Assembly (NCBI GenBank): GCA_963678575.2
Contig: CAXXHV010000002.1
Location: forward strand, 2,108,001 to 2,172,000
Origin: Pleomorphochaeta sp963678575
GTDB lineage: Bacteria; Spirochaetota; Spirochaetia; Sphaerochaetales; Sphaerochaetaceae
Direction of reading: 5' to 3'
Length of the DNA: 64,000 nt
The notes below the pieces were generated by a model that saw nothing but the letters and a program-made list of their open reading frames with translations, did no database searches and had not been told where the DNA came from. Shown one piece after another: positions 26,147-36,258 of this stretch. Position 1 is the stretch's first letter; every line of letters starts with the position of its first letter. The translations under genes and the position numbers were made by a program.

Positions 26147-26491
26147 ATGAAGTTGAAAGATGTATTAAAACTTAGTTCGGGAAAAATATTATGTGGAGAA
26201 AATCACTTAGATGATGAAGTAGAATTCGCTTTCGCAAGTGATATGATGAGTGATGTATTAACACTTTTAGAAGACAATATTTTATTAATAACTGGATTAT
26301 CAAACAACCAAGCAGTTAGAACAGCTGTAATGAGCGACATTAGGAATATTGTTATCGCAAGAAACAAAATCCCAAGTCAAGATATGATTGATATGGCAAA
26401 TGAATTTGATATTGCTATAATAACTACCCCTTTCTCAATGTATAGATTAAGCGGGATTTTATATAGTAAAAATTTAAAACATATTTATTAA
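26147..26491 (+). CDS. DRTGG-domain protein
   Basis: This 114-residue single-domain protein resembles the small DRTGG proteins: KLKDVLKLSSGKILCGE, the FAFASDMMSDVLTLL segment, LITGLSNNQAVRTAVMSDIRNIVIA and a late IAIITTPFSMYRLSGIL. In clostridia and some spirochaetes such proteins are encoded beside [FeFe] hydrogenase genes. Here it lies about 14 kb away from them. It may bind nucleotides, but no function is established. It lacks a Shine-Dalgarno, and TATAAT (26134-26139) ends 7 bases before the ATG. Confidence 0.78.
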   Translation: MKLKDVLKLSSGKILCGENHLDDEVEFAFASDMMSDVLTLLEDNILLITGLSNNQAVRTAVMSDIRNIVIARNKIPSQDMIDMANEFDIAIITTPFSMYRLSGILYSKNLKHIY

Positions 26492-26518
26492 TAAAAATAT
26501 TCTATAAATACAAAACAA

Positions 26519-26552
26519 AAACCCTTTTAGAATTTCTAAAAGGGTTTTGATT
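26519..26552. terminator. Bidirectional terminator between the DRTGG and M16C peptidase genes
   Basis: ACCCTTTTAGA and TCTAAAAGGGT (26521-26531 and 26535-26545) pair around a 3-base loop, with A-rich and T-rich flanks on opposite sides, so it can serve both convergent genes. Confidence 0.88.
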
Positions 26553-26553
26553 T

Positions 26554-29496
26554 TTATACAGGCAATATACTAATGTGATTTTCATCCATTTCAAGTTTAT
26601 CTTTTTCATCCTCAAAAGTTTTTTTATCACAGAAGAAAGCTAAAGAATAATTTTGTTCTTCCATTAAAACTTTTGCTTGATTTAAAATATCATTAGAATC
26701 AACTTGTAAAATTGCAACTCTTGAGTCCTTTCTTAATTTATCATTTATATTATAAAGAATTCTTCTAAAATCTATAATACTAGTTTTATCGGGACCATAA
26801 GGTTTTAAATCGTTAGCAACATTACTTATTATTGCATCTTCAATTAAAGAATCATCAACAAGTGTTTCACTATATTTTTGTAAAGATTTTTTAAAAGTCT
26901 CAAAAGTTAAAGAAAGGTTTGGATCACTAGCTGAAATAAAAATAAATAACCTTTCTAAGCTCTCAACATGACAATCGACCCCATAAGCACCACCTAACAC
27001 TCTTATTTCATTCCACAAATCATTACCGGATAAAATGGAAGAAAATATTCTCTGTATTGAATTCTCTTTAGTCCCTAAAGCCTTCGCAGGAATTACATAA
27101 CTTGTATGATTAACTGAAGATGGTAAAATAAAAGCTTTTTTTGATTTAATTAATAATTGATTATCACAATTATTTTTTGATTGTTTTAATATATAATCAT
27201 CTCTAACTTCAAAGCCAAGAATAAAGTTGCTTAAAGAATTATTGCAAATATCAAATAAATCTTCATCACATGTAACATGAACTTCAAACCTTAATCGATT
27301 ATTAATTTTTTGTTTTAGGTTCTCTAGTTCAAGAGCAAGCGATGAAACATCTTCTCTTTTTATTGATTCAAGGAATAACCATTGACTAATACCAAGTAAA
27401 TGCTCTATTAACTTTGCATTATCAGAATAAGCACTTGAAGCAGAAATCGTTGCAAATCTATACCCAGAACTTGAAGCAATTGATTTATAAGTATTTCTTA
27501 AATCTGTTATAGAGTTCCAAATATCTTTATAATCATCAACATGTGATTCTTTGAGGATTTCTTTTGTTAATTCAATGGCATTCTCAATGTCTTCTTCAAG
27601 CATTTTCACTCTTAAAATTATGCCCAAACATTTAGTTAAATCTGTCTTTGACCCACCTTCTAAAGAAATATTAAAGCCCCCTGTATTATGCATTACTTTT
27701 GTCATTACTTTAGTATTATCCATATCTGCGACTGCACAGGTTTCTAATATTTTTGTATAAAGGGGGAGAAGCATTATTTCTCTTTCACTTAAATCTTCGA
27801 GATGTATGAAAAAATCAAAATATGCAATTGAATTAGTAGAGGTTTTCATTAACCAAACAGGAATGTTATTATTTTCATATTTTTTGTGATGATAACAACG
27901 TATATCCTTAGGTAAATCATCAATAGATAATTTTGGAACTTTTGCTAAATCTTCAACAGAATCACCAATGTTTTGATAATTATTAAAAGAAAGAGTTTTT
28001 TCCTTATAATAAGTTTTATCGTCATCTTCTAATTTATCTGTTTTTTCTTTTATTTTTTTAGCTAATTTATCATTATATTTATTCATTGCAGAAGAATCTG
28101 GATTTGCAACAAATAACAATCTATGATTATTTTTTATTACATTTGAATCTAGCCATTCTTCAAAATAGTTTGGATTCTCTTTCATTTTAAGCTGTAATTC
28201 TTCAACTGCTTTACTATATTCAATAGTGCTTTTTGGGGAAAGACCTCTTAACCATCCTCTTAAAGCCCTTTTTAATGAAATTAAACCCATTGGACCAGAA
28301 GATGCTTTTTCATGAATTTGAAAACTAAGGCGTTTAAATGTTGCAGCAACTAATTCTTTATCAAACCCAGTTTCAACAATTTTTGTAAGTTGTTTTAAAA
28401 TGAATTTCTCTATTTGTTCAGGCTCTTTATCTTTTACTCCAGAAAAAGCAATAATCAAAGGCATTAATGAAAAATCAGTACTTATTCCACTAATATTTGA
28501 AACATCATCACCAAGTTTTGAATCTATCATTGCTTTATATAAAGGACAACCTGTAGAACCTAATAACAATTCATATATAAATGATAAAGTAATAACCTCA
28601 AGAGGGATAGATGAGTCTGTTGTAACAAAGGACGTTGCAACGATTGAACCAAAAGAAGAATCACTACTTGGACAATCCACACTCAAGGTTCGAGGCTCAT
28701 TCCATTTTTTGGGAATTAAATTCCCTTTAGATACATTTATTTTAGCACAATCAGATAAATATTCTTTATTCAACAATTCCAAATATTTGTCTATTTTAAG
28801 ATTTCCATATAAAAATAATTTTGAATTAGTTGGATGGTAATACTGCATATAAAATGCCTTAAATTTTATATAATCTAAATCAACAATAGATAAAGGTTCT
28901 CCTCCAGAATTAAAATTATATGGTGTATCAGGAAACAAATTTCTAAGACATAAATTATTTGCAACATAATCCCCATCATTCTTATCACCTAACATTTCAT
29001 TAAAAACTACACCCTTATATGCAAAATCGCCATCTTCATTACAATTTAATCTAATCCCCTCTTGCATAAATGTTTCTTCTCTAAGTAAAGGTGCAAAAAC
29101 AGCATCAGTATAAACTTCAAAGATATTATCAAAATCTTTGATAAGAGGACTAGCCGCAGGATATAAAGTTTTTGTCGGATAAGTCAGTGCATTCATAAAA
29201 GTACAAGCACTACCTTTTTGCAATTGCATAAAAGGATCTCTTATGGGATATTTTTTAGAACCGGATAAAACACTGTGTTCAATAATATGTGCTACACCAG
29301 TATTATCATTAGGTATAGTCTCAAAGATATATGAAAAAAATAATTCTTGATCAGAATTTAGGACATGATAAACTTCCATACTTGTTGCTTCATGCCTATA
29401 TAATAATCCAAAACCTTCATATTCACTTAGTTTCTCAATTTCAATTAGTTTAAAACCATAAAGTTCATCACCAATTTTTTTATCTTGAAGTTCCAT
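26554..29496 (-). CDS. M16C-family zinc metallopeptidase (PreP/falcilysin-like)
   Basis: This large 980-residue peptidase has four repeated half-clamp domains. The inverted zinc motif is HIIEH at residues 70-74 (VAHIIEHSVLSGSKKYP), followed by KGSACTFMNALTYPTKTLYP and the downstream glutamate region NEMLGDKND. This matches the M16C subfamily (presequence protease, Cym1), which degrades short peptides in a closed chamber. No signal peptide is present, so it is probably cytoplasmic. The ATG at 29496 is chosen because GGAGG lies 7 bases upstream. The frame extends 10 codons further but without a site. Confidence 0.92.
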   Translation of the reverse strand: MELQDKKIGDELYGFKLIEIEKLSEYEGFGLLYRHEATSMEVYHVLNSDQELFFSYIFETIPNDNTGVAHIIEHSVLSGSKKYPIRDPFMQLQKGSACTFMNALTYPTKTLYPAASPLIKDFDNIFEVYTDAVFAPLLREETFMQEGIRLNCNEDGDFAYKGVVFNEMLGDKNDGDYVANNLCLRNLFPDTPYNFNSGGEPLSIVDLDYIKFKAFYMQYYHPTNSKLFLYGNLKIDKYLELLNKEYLSDCAKINVSKGNLIPKKWNEPRTLSVDCPSSDSSFGSIVATSFVTTDSSIPLEVITLSFIYELLLGSTGCPLYKAMIDSKLGDDVSNISGISTDFSLMPLIIAFSGVKDKEPEQIEKFILKQLTKIVETGFDKELVAATFKRLSFQIHEKASSGPMGLISLKRALRGWLRGLSPKSTIEYSKAVEELQLKMKENPNYFEEWLDSNVIKNNHRLLFVANPDSSAMNKYNDKLAKKIKEKTDKLEDDDKTYYKEKTLSFNNYQNIGDSVEDLAKVPKLSIDDLPKDIRCYHHKKYENNNIPVWLMKTSTNSIAYFDFFIHLEDLSEREIMLLPLYTKILETCAVADMDNTKVMTKVMHNTGGFNISLEGGSKTDLTKCLGIILRVKMLEEDIENAIELTKEILKESHVDDYKDIWNSITDLRNTYKSIASSSGYRFATISASSAYSDNAKLIEHLLGISQWLFLESIKREDVSSLALELENLKQKINNRLRFEVHVTCDEDLFDICNNSLSNFILGFEVRDDYILKQSKNNCDNQLLIKSKKAFILPSSVNHTSYVIPAKALGTKENSIQRIFSSILSGNDLWNEIRVLGGAYGVDCHVESLERLFIFISASDPNLSLTFETFKKSLQKYSETLVDDSLIEDAIISNVANDLKPYGPDKTSIIDFRRILYNINDKLRKDSRVAILQVDSNDILNQAKVLMEEQNYSLAFFCDKKTFEDEKDKLEMDENHISILPV

Positions 29497-29589
29497 TAAA
29501 ACTCCTCCGCAATTTAAAGCTATCAAAAGCGCCTATGTTTTGCAAGTTATTTTTATTATCATTATATAAATCTTGCTAAAATAAAAAAT

Positions 29590-30378
29590 ATGAATTATGT
29601 TTTATCTATGCGATCATTTTATCAATATAAAAATAAACCAATACTATTTGCTCATAGAGGCATGAATACTTTTGCTCCCGAAAATACAATACCGGCTTTT
29701 CAACTTTGTCTAGAAAATAATATTCCTGCAATTGAATTGGATGTCCATCTTATAAAATCAGGAGAACTTGTTGTTATTCATGATTCTTCAACAAAACGAT
29801 TAACTAATAAAGATTATACAATAGAAAACCTCACTTTATCAGAAATAAAAGAATTAGATGTGGGCCTTTATAAAGATGAATCTTTTAAAAATACAAGAAT
29901 TCCAACTCTTGAAGAAGTTTTTCAAATATTTTCTAATAATCTTTTGTATGATATTGAAATAAAAAGCAATAAAATAAAAAACAAAGAATTATCAAAAAAA
30001 CTTTGGCAATTAATTAGAAAATACAAACTTGAATTTAATGTAATTGTAACATCCTTTAATCCCTTTGCAATGCGTTCTTTTGAAGATGTTTCAAAGCATT
30101 CGCTCCTTGAAGGAATAATTTATTCAAAAGATAAAACTGTTCCTTTTTATTTAAGGAAAGGCTATGGGGCTAAATTATTTCAATGTAACATTGCTAAACC
30201 CGAATTAAATCTAATTAACAATCATTTAATCCAAAATTGTGAAGAAAACAATATGAGAATTCTTCCTTGGTGTGTAGATGATCCAGAAGTTGCAAAAGAC
30301 TTAGTAAATAAAAAAGTATTTGGAATTATTTCAAATGTACCTGAAATAATTATGAAAACTAATCTATTCAAACAATGA
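29590..30378 (+). CDS. Glycerophosphodiester phosphodiesterase
   Basis: This 262-residue TIM-barrel enzyme hydrolyses glycerophosphodiesters to glycerol 3-phosphate and an alcohol. The catalytic first histidine and arginine are in LFAHRGMNTFAPENT, the metal-binding acid residues in ELDVHL and the second histidine in VVIHDSSTKRLT. The late LPWCVDDPE corresponds to the conserved WTVN/D strand. No signal peptide is present, so it is UgpQ-like (cytoplasmic) rather than GlpQ-like. No Shine-Dalgarno is seen. TAAAAT lies 7 bases before the ATG. An alternative start is the in-frame ATG 18 bases downstream. Confidence 0.9.
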   Translation: MNYVLSMRSFYQYKNKPILFAHRGMNTFAPENTIPAFQLCLENNIPAIELDVHLIKSGELVVIHDSSTKRLTNKDYTIENLTLSEIKELDVGLYKDESFKNTRIPTLEEVFQIFSNNLLYDIEIKSNKIKNKELSKKLWQLIRKYKLEFNVIVTSFNPFAMRSFEDVSKHSLLEGIIYSKDKTVPFYLRKGYGAKLFQCNIAKPELNLINNHLIQNCEENNMRILPWCVDDPEVAKDLVNKKVFGIISNVPEIIMKTNLFKQ

Positions 30379-30384
30379 AAAAAT

Positions 30385-31716
30385 TTATAAATAGTTATGA
30401 TAAGTTTTCTTTGCAACATTTATTAAAGATTGATTTTCACTTTCTTCCATTGTATCAGCAATAGCAATACAATCTATCAAATTACTATCATATATTAATA
30501 AAAGCTTGCTTAAATCATATATTTCTAAGCTTCCATGTGAAATTACATATGGTTTTATTCCATTTTCTTCATCTACTAATTCAGCCTTAAAAATAAATAA
30601 ATAATCTCCCAAATCTTGAAATTTTTCTAAATTTGTAGAATCAACATTACTTTTATAAATTACTGTTGCATTTTGCTTTTTTAGCATATTTGTAAAAAAA
30701 TCTTGTGTTACACTTTCTCTTTCTTCTTGATTAAATCCATTTTCAGTAGTTGAAATAATTACTCTTTTCCCTTCAAAATTAGAAATTTGAGAATAAGAAA
30801 AAACTCTCTCATTAATTGTCTTATCAATTGATTGAGCAGCAACAAGGTATCCTTTATTAGTTAAGACTTTAAGTTGTTCTTCAAAGTCCAATTTAAAAAT
30901 AATTACTCCTTTCTTATTTATATTTTTATCATCTAGTAAAAAGGTATAATAGCTGTTCTTTATTGGAATTAAGTCTTGTTTAACTATATAATTATTATAA
31001 TTCAAATCAAGAGCATTATAAATTGCTAATATTTTAGCTCCTTGAACAAGCGGATCAATTAATCCTTGATCTCTATTTAATCTAATTTCTAAACTATTAA
31101 TGTTATTTTTTGCATATACTCTAATATTTAAAGAATTGATTCGTGAAATAATAATATCTAGAAAATCATCTGCTTCAATATCAAATCCATTATCCTTTGC
31201 ATTTATATAGGCAGTTATTAATAAGTCAATTGAATGATAATCTTTATTATCTCTATATGCTAAATTACTTTCACTATCCAAAGAAGTTAATTTCTTAGAA
31301 ATAGAATCATCTCTTTCAATTTTTTTTAAAACACTCTCTTCTACACTTATTTTATTTGCAGACAATAGATAATATATCTTATAAGAATTAGCTCTTGGTT
31401 GTTCTACATACCTTTTGATTATTCTTAATTCTAATGGACTATAATAATAATTTTCAATTAAATCATTATTAAATTTGCTCTTATCTTCAATATTAACCGT
31501 TTTAATTAATTCAAAATAAAAATCATCTATTGCATTATTTTTAGCAGAATCTAAAGAAGACCCCTCACCTGAAATAATGTAGTAAGTAGTATTCTCATCA
31601 ATTATCTCATTTGTAATCCAAGAAGGCTTTTGGTTTAAAATAATATTTTCATTACTACTAGCGCATGAAGTAAAAAACAACAAACATAATATAAATAATA
31701 AAAATATTTTCTTCAT
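30385..31716 (-). CDS. Lipoprotein of unknown function, LPP20-like N-terminal part
   Basis: This 443-residue lipoprotein has lipobox FTSC with Cys18. Residues about 30-120 resemble the LPP20/FlgP-type repeat, with KPSWI, YYIISGEGSSLDSAKNNAIDDF and a following arginine-rich segment. The remaining 300 residues contain strands and helices that I do not recognise, including GKRVIISTTENGFNQEERESVTQDFF, which recalls proteins that act on peptidoglycan or secretion lipoproteins. It is the downstream gene of a minus-strand pair with the beta-rich protein at 31763 (46 bases apart). The role is unknown. Confidence 0.68.
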   Translation of the reverse strand: MKKIFLLFILCLLFFTSCASSNENIILNQKPSWITNEIIDENTTYYIISGEGSSLDSAKNNAIDDFYFELIKTVNIEDKSKFNNDLIENYYYSPLELRIIKRYVEQPRANSYKIYYLLSANKISVEESVLKKIERDDSISKKLTSLDSESNLAYRDNKDYHSIDLLITAYINAKDNGFDIEADDFLDIIISRINSLNIRVYAKNNINSLEIRLNRDQGLIDPLVQGAKILAIYNALDLNYNNYIVKQDLIPIKNSYYTFLLDDKNINKKGVIIFKLDFEEQLKVLTNKGYLVAAQSIDKTINERVFSYSQISNFEGKRVIISTTENGFNQEERESVTQDFFTNMLKKQNATVIYKSNVDSTNLEKFQDLGDYLFIFKAELVDEENGIKPYVISHGSLEIYDLSKLLLIYDSNLIDCIAIADTMEESENQSLINVAKKTYHNYL

Positions 31717-31762
31717 CTCATCCTCCTTTTATATTTTATCATTATTTAAACTAATGACAAGA

Positions 31763-32779
31763 TTAAAGCATATATTCAAAGGCAATAAGTAAATTATTAT
31801 AACTTTCTTTATAAGAATCTACTTTATAAGCTAATGCAATTTTAAAACTTGAATTTAAATATAATTTATATCCAATTTCATATGCACTATGCATATCAAT
31901 TATGCTATTTAATATTATACCCACTTTTACTTTTGAAAAAATGCTTGAATTCCTTAATATCCTTTTTTGAGAGAATAAAGAGGAAAGAGGTAATTCTAAC
32001 AATAAATTAGAATCTAAACTAAATTTGTTTGCAGCTGTATCAATATTGTAATAATAAGTTGAAGAAAGCCCCAAATATGTATTACCTAAAAAAGGAAAGA
32101 TACTTTTCATATAATTATAATCAACACTTAATGAAATAGTATTTAACTTAAAATCGTATGAGGGAGCTATAGAAAATTGATTTACTGGACCATCAATAAC
32201 TTGTGAATTAATTTGATTGTCTTTATTAAATAAATAATAAATACTAGCATATCCATCATATATTTGATCTACAACGGCTAAAGCTTTTTTTGTAGTATTA
32301 TTTTGTAAATATATCAAATCCCCTTCTCTGTATTTATTATTACTATTAAAAAAAGAATTAATATTATCAGAATATTTTAGAAAATACTCAAAGTTTTGTT
32401 TAAACAAAGAATGCAAATCATGATAAAAAGCATTTATTAAAATCGACTGAAAACTATTGAATAATTCATCTTCATTCTCATTTTTCAATTCAAAATAAAC
32501 TGGTAAAATATTTTTATTGTATAATAAATTTCCATCAACAATCAGTTTATTATTTATGTATGAAATAACATCTAGTTTTACATAAAACAAACTATTATCA
32601 AAAGATTCTTTATTAATAAATGAATATAAAGTTGAATCTAAAGCAAAAGCAATAGAGCTTTCCACTCTATTGCTAATGTCTGTGACACTATAATTTTCTC
32701 TATCAAAATTATAATTAGATGAAAAAAGATTACTACTACTAATTATAAGAATGAGAACAAAAATAGTTGTTTTTTTCAT
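31763..32779 (-). CDS. Exported beta-rich protein, possible outer-membrane protein
   Basis: I do not recognise this 338-residue protein. A signal peptide covers about residues 1-20. The second half (about 200-338) is a series of alternating aromatic and polar strands (YDFKLNTISLSVDYNYM, YLGLSSTYYYNID, SFKIALAYKVDSY, LLIAFEYML) of the kind that form outer-membrane barrels. The first half contains a YREGDLIYLQNN segment like a small SH3-like strand set. Its ATG directly abuts the pepT stop, so it is translated in the same operon, and the lipoprotein gene at 30385 follows. Confidence 0.68.
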   Translation of the reverse strand: MKKTTIFVLILIISSSNLFSSNYNFDRENYSVTDISNRVESSIAFALDSTLYSFINKESFDNSLFYVKLDVISYINNKLIVDGNLLYNKNILPVYFELKNENEDELFNSFQSILINAFYHDLHSLFKQNFEYFLKYSDNINSFFNSNNKYREGDLIYLQNNTTKKALAVVDQIYDGYASIYYLFNKDNQINSQVIDGPVNQFSIAPSYDFKLNTISLSVDYNYMKSIFPFLGNTYLGLSSTYYYNIDTAANKFSLDSNLLLELPLSSLFSQKRILRNSSIFSKVKVGIILNSIIDMHSAYEIGYKLYLNSSFKIALAYKVDSYKESYNNLLIAFEYML

Positions 32780-34024
32780 TTATTTTTCAGCCCCAATTTT
32801 AATAATTTCTAAAATTAATTTTACTGCATCTTCCATAGCATTTAAAGCACACCATTCATAATAAGAATGATAATTATGCCCCCCAGTGTAAATATTAGGA
32901 CATGGAATACCTTTTTCATTTGCCATTCTTGCACCATCAGTACCCCCTCTTATTGGGGATTCGAATAACGGTTGTTCTAGTCTTCTTCCTGCCTCAAAAA
33001 TACTATCTAAAACCTTTGGATTTTTTTTAGAAATATCCTTCATATTATAATATTGTCTCTTAATATTAATTTCAGTTTTTCCACCTGGATATATTTGTTC
33101 TACCATACTGCATAATGATTTTAATACATTTTCTCTTCTTTCAATTTCACTTAATTCAAAATCTCTTAAAAAAACGACAAGATGAGCTTCATCATTTGTT
33201 GCCTTTAACTCTAAAGGACAGTAATATCCATCTCTTTTATCTGTAGCTTCTGGACTTTCAGCCTGTGGAAAGTTATTAACAAGAGTTGTTGCCATGGTTA
33301 ATGCATTAACCATTTTGCCTTTAGCTGCACCTAGATGATAAGAAACCCCTTTAAAATCTATTGATACCTTACTTGCATTAAAACATTCACTCTCAATTTC
33401 ATAACGAGTTCCACCATCAATTGTATAGCAGTAATCACAATGAATTCTTTCATAAGGGAAAGCATCCATACCACAACCTGTTTCTTCATCACAAGTGAAT
33501 ATGATTTCAATTTCTCCATGCTCAATATCTTTGTTTTCAACTAAAATCTTAGCAATTGCCATTATTTCACTAACACCTGCTTTATCATCCGCGCCTAATA
33601 AAGTTGTTCCATCAGAAGTGAATATTGTTGAATTAATATAATTTTCTAATTCTGGATTATCATCTTTTTTAATTATTCTTGAAGAATTCCCTAAAACAAT
33701 ATCTTTTCCATCATATTTTTCAATTACCTGAGGCTTAACTCCATTACCTTCTACATCATCAGCAGTATCTACATGAGCCATCAAACCAATACAAGGTGCA
33801 CCTTCTACAGTAGCAGGAATATGAGCGACTAAAACACCTTCTTTACCAACACTTACATCTTCTATATTTAATTTTTCTAAATCTTCTTTTAACATATTTA
33901 TTAAATCTAGCTGATTTAAACTTGAAGGATGTTGAAATTCTGCTTTATTCTCATCACTCATTGTATCAACAACGGTATACTTTAAAAAACTTCTCTTCAA
34001 ATCTTCTTTTATATTTTCTAACAT
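32780..34024 (-). CDS. pepT: Tripeptide aminopeptidase (peptidase T)
   Basis: This is a cytoplasmic dinuclear zinc aminopeptidase of the M20B family, 414 residues, that releases the N-terminal residue of tripeptides. Metal-site motifs are LMAHVDTADD, LLGADDKAGVSEI, TCDEETGCGMDAF, YTIDGG and the late GGHNYHSYYEW. Length and order match PepT of other bacteria. It is the first gene of a three-gene minus-strand group with the beta-rich protein and the LPP20-like lipoprotein, an unusual partner set for a peptidase. Confidence 0.94.
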   Translation of the reverse strand: MLENIKEDLKRSFLKYTVVDTMSDENKAEFQHPSSLNQLDLINMLKEDLEKLNIEDVSVGKEGVLVAHIPATVEGAPCIGLMAHVDTADDVEGNGVKPQVIEKYDGKDIVLGNSSRIIKKDDNPELENYINSTIFTSDGTTLLGADDKAGVSEIMAIAKILVENKDIEHGEIEIIFTCDEETGCGMDAFPYERIHCDYCYTIDGGTRYEIESECFNASKVSIDFKGVSYHLGAAKGKMVNALTMATTLVNNFPQAESPEATDKRDGYYCPLELKATNDEAHLVVFLRDFELSEIERRENVLKSLCSMVEQIYPGGKTEINIKRQYYNMKDISKKNPKVLDSIFEAGRRLEQPLFESPIRGGTDGARMANEKGIPCPNIYTGGHNYHSYYEWCALNAMEDAVKLILEIIKIGAEK

Positions 34025-34091
34025 TTTTTACTCCTATTAGTATATTTCTTTGTTTATTATTACACAAAGTAATATAGAAAACAATTAACAG

Positions 34092-34127
34092 AATTAAAAA
34101 ATATCACGCTAGGAAAAACTAGCGTGA
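34092..34127 (-). terminator. Terminator after the lipoprotein gene at 34134
   Basis: TCACGCTAG (34104-34112) and CTAGCGTGA (34119-34127) pair perfectly. On the minus strand the stem is followed by a T-rich tract. Confidence 0.8.
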
Positions 34128-34133
34128 CATTTA

Positions 34134-34979
34134 TTAAACTGAAAAATTATATTTTTTCAACATAGGTTTTACCATATCAATTACTTGGTACATAGAAAAA
34201 ACACAAATCATTATACCTGTTACAATAGGAGATCTTTTCATTGTTGTTCCTACAGCAATCATACTTTTTGCAAGAGCAAATGAAACTTGCGGTTCTGATG
34301 AGATTTCAGTAACCCATTGAGCAAATGATTCTTGGGCCTCTCCTCCATACTTATAATATTGGTAAAGACTCATTACTGTACAAGAAAATACTCCTGCTGC
34401 GACACTTATTGCTGCTGCTGCTGAAACTTTTCCCCAAAACATTGTTTTAGGCATAAAAGCATACACAATACCAGCAGTAAATAAAACAAAACTTCTAGTT
34501 ACTAATTTCCTTAAATCTTTTTGAAATGCAATTTGTTGACTTGGTGGAATTTTCTTACTAATCTGCACAATATCTTTATTAATAAAGCTTTTTGTCGAAT
34601 ACAATTTTTCATCAATTTTAATTGCTTCTGATTCTGGTAAAAGAGCTTTTGCTTTTGAAGCAATCTCATCAATATTTTGATCAGAATCAATTGCAATACT
34701 ATAATTAAATCTTAAATATTGTTCTCCTTGTTCTTCATCCATGGCATTTAACACAACTTGTTCACCATTAATTTCTTTAATGTTAATATCTCTACTATTT
34801 TCTTCAAAATAAGGTGATACGACTTCTAATTGTTCATCAACTATTTTTGCAACTGAAGAAACCAATTTTTCATCACTTATCTTTTTAGTGATATTTCTAT
34901 CTAAAGTAAAAGAACAACCACTTAAAACAAAAATTAAAATAGAAACAATAAATATTTCAAAAATTCGTTTTACTTTCAT
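34134..34979 (-). CDS. Lipoprotein of unknown function with C-terminal membrane segments
   Basis: This 281-residue protein has lipobox LSGC with Cys22. Residues about 30-170 are soluble, acidic and helical. Residues about 170-281 contain three hydrophobic segments (SFVLFTAGIVYAFM, VSAAAAISVAAGVFSCTVMSL, SPIVTGIMICVFSMYQVI), so it may be anchored both by lipid and by helices. I recognise no family. It is flanked by an exported beta-rich protein gene upstream and a terminator downstream. Confidence 0.65.
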   Translation of the reverse strand: MKVKRIFEIFIVSILIFVLSGCSFTLDRNITKKISDEKLVSSVAKIVDEQLEVVSPYFEENSRDINIKEINGEQVVLNAMDEEQGEQYLRFNYSIAIDSDQNIDEIASKAKALLPESEAIKIDEKLYSTKSFINKDIVQISKKIPPSQQIAFQKDLRKLVTRSFVLFTAGIVYAFMPKTMFWGKVSAAAAISVAAGVFSCTVMSLYQYYKYGGEAQESFAQWVTEISSEPQVSFALAKSMIAVGTTMKRSPIVTGIMICVFSMYQVIDMVKPMLKKYNFSV

Positions 34980-35036
34980 AATTTTTTCTGATAGTTAAAC
35001 TATCTTTCCTCCTCTTTCTTTATTTTTTGATTTTTA

Positions 35037-35576
35037 CTATTTAAAAACCACTATTTTATAACCAATTAATAACGAAGCACGAATTGAAGGAAAATCATTA
35101 AAACTATCTTTTAAAGATATAATACTATCTTCATATATTCCATTTAAATTAAAAAACGATATAGCGGGTTCAATAAAGAAATTATTTGAGATTTTTATAG
35201 TATACCCAAAAGAGAGTTTATCTAGATATTCAACATTCTCAAAAGGAGCATCATAACCACTCAAATATTCAATTTTTACTAAAGAAAAAGAAACATATAT
35301 ACCGTTGAATAATGGTCTGTATAAGAAATCAACAGAACCACCAAAGCCAACTATATCTATACTATTATCTAATGGGAAAATCACATTTAAAGGAATTCTT
35401 AATGAAAAATCTGGAGTAACATTTAAAGAGAAGGTAATCTCATTATAAATAATATCATCAAAAAAAGGATCAAAATATGCTAAATCTAAAGATACATCTA
35501 ATGTAGATTGTTCTTCATTTGCAAAAATATTTGATGAAACAATAATCATAAAAAATAAAAAAACTACCTTCTTCAT
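35037..35576 (-). CDS. Exported beta-rich protein, possible small outer-membrane protein
   Basis: I do not recognise this 179-residue protein. A signal peptide (1-19, ending IFA) is followed by about eight amphipathic strands with aromatic residues (LDVSLDLAYFDPF, EITFSLNVTPDFSLRIPLNV, GGSVDFLYRP, GIYVSFSLVKIEYL, KLSFGYTIKI, IRASLLIGYKIVVF), compatible with an eight-stranded barrel. It lies upstream of the lipoprotein gene at 34134 with 57 bases between. Confidence 0.62.
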   Translation of the reverse strand: MKKVVFLFFMIIVSSNIFANEEQSTLDVSLDLAYFDPFFDDIIYNEITFSLNVTPDFSLRIPLNVIFPLDNSIDIVGFGGSVDFLYRPLFNGIYVSFSLVKIEYLSGYDAPFENVEYLDKLSFGYTIKISNNFFIEPAISFFNLNGIYEDSIISLKDSFNDFPSIRASLLIGYKIVVFK

Positions 35577-35656
35577 AATTTTCTCCTACTAGTAAATTAG
35601 TAGATAGAAAACAAATTGAAAATAGTTTAAAGTTCTTAAGTATTTTTACTTATTTT

Positions 35657-36136
35657 TTATTTTTCAAAATCTAAAGCTTTAATAAAATCGTCTTGATTAA
35701 CTTTAAAAAAATATGTAACAAATTCATAAATTTGCTCATCACAAATAAATTTAAATCCATTTTTTTTTGTTGAAATTTTACCAAATTCAAGACTATCAAT
35801 TTCATTTATTTCCTTTGACCAAGACAATACAACTTTTCCATTTTGCTTTGTATAAAGTAAAACCATTGAATTATATATTACAAGTCTCCCACGAATAAAA
35901 TCATTTTTTTCATCAAAAGGAACTTTCTCACACAATAAAGAATAATCAAAAGAATCTTTAATAATATTTGAAACAGCTTTTTTACTAACGTAATATTCAC
36001 TCATCAAGTATAAGAAAACAATAAAAAATAATAAAAGAAATAATAACCAATAATTAAGTACACCAATTACACTTCTTGGAATAAAAACTAAAACAAAAAA
36101 AATTAAAATAATTAAAACTCTAAATACATGTTTCAA
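35657..36136 (-). CDS. Small membrane protein of unknown function
   Basis: This 159-residue protein has two transmembrane helices near the N-terminus (about 5-20 and 27-45). A soluble domain of about 110 residues follows, with alternating strands (RGRLVIYNSMVLLYTKQNGKVVLSWSKEI, FGKISTKKNGFKFICDEQIYEFVTYF) that resemble a PH/GRAM-like fold. That resemblance is an impression, not a match. It is divergent from the large lipoprotein gene at 36259. Confidence 0.6.
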   Translation of the reverse strand: MKHVFRVLIILIFFVLVFIPRSVIGVLNYWLLFLLLFFIVFLYLMSEYYVSKKAVSNIIKDSFDYSLLCEKVPFDEKNDFIRGRLVIYNSMVLLYTKQNGKVVLSWSKEINEIDSLEFGKISTKKNGFKFICDEQIYEFVTYFFKVNQDDFIKALDFEK

Positions 36137-36258
36137 AATACTTGCTCCTTGTATATAAGATATTTCAGATTATATACTTTATCAATATAAACTAAAAATT
36201 TGAAAAAAAATAAGGCATTTAGAAAAAATTTTTTATAAAAGCTCAATAGGAGGCATTT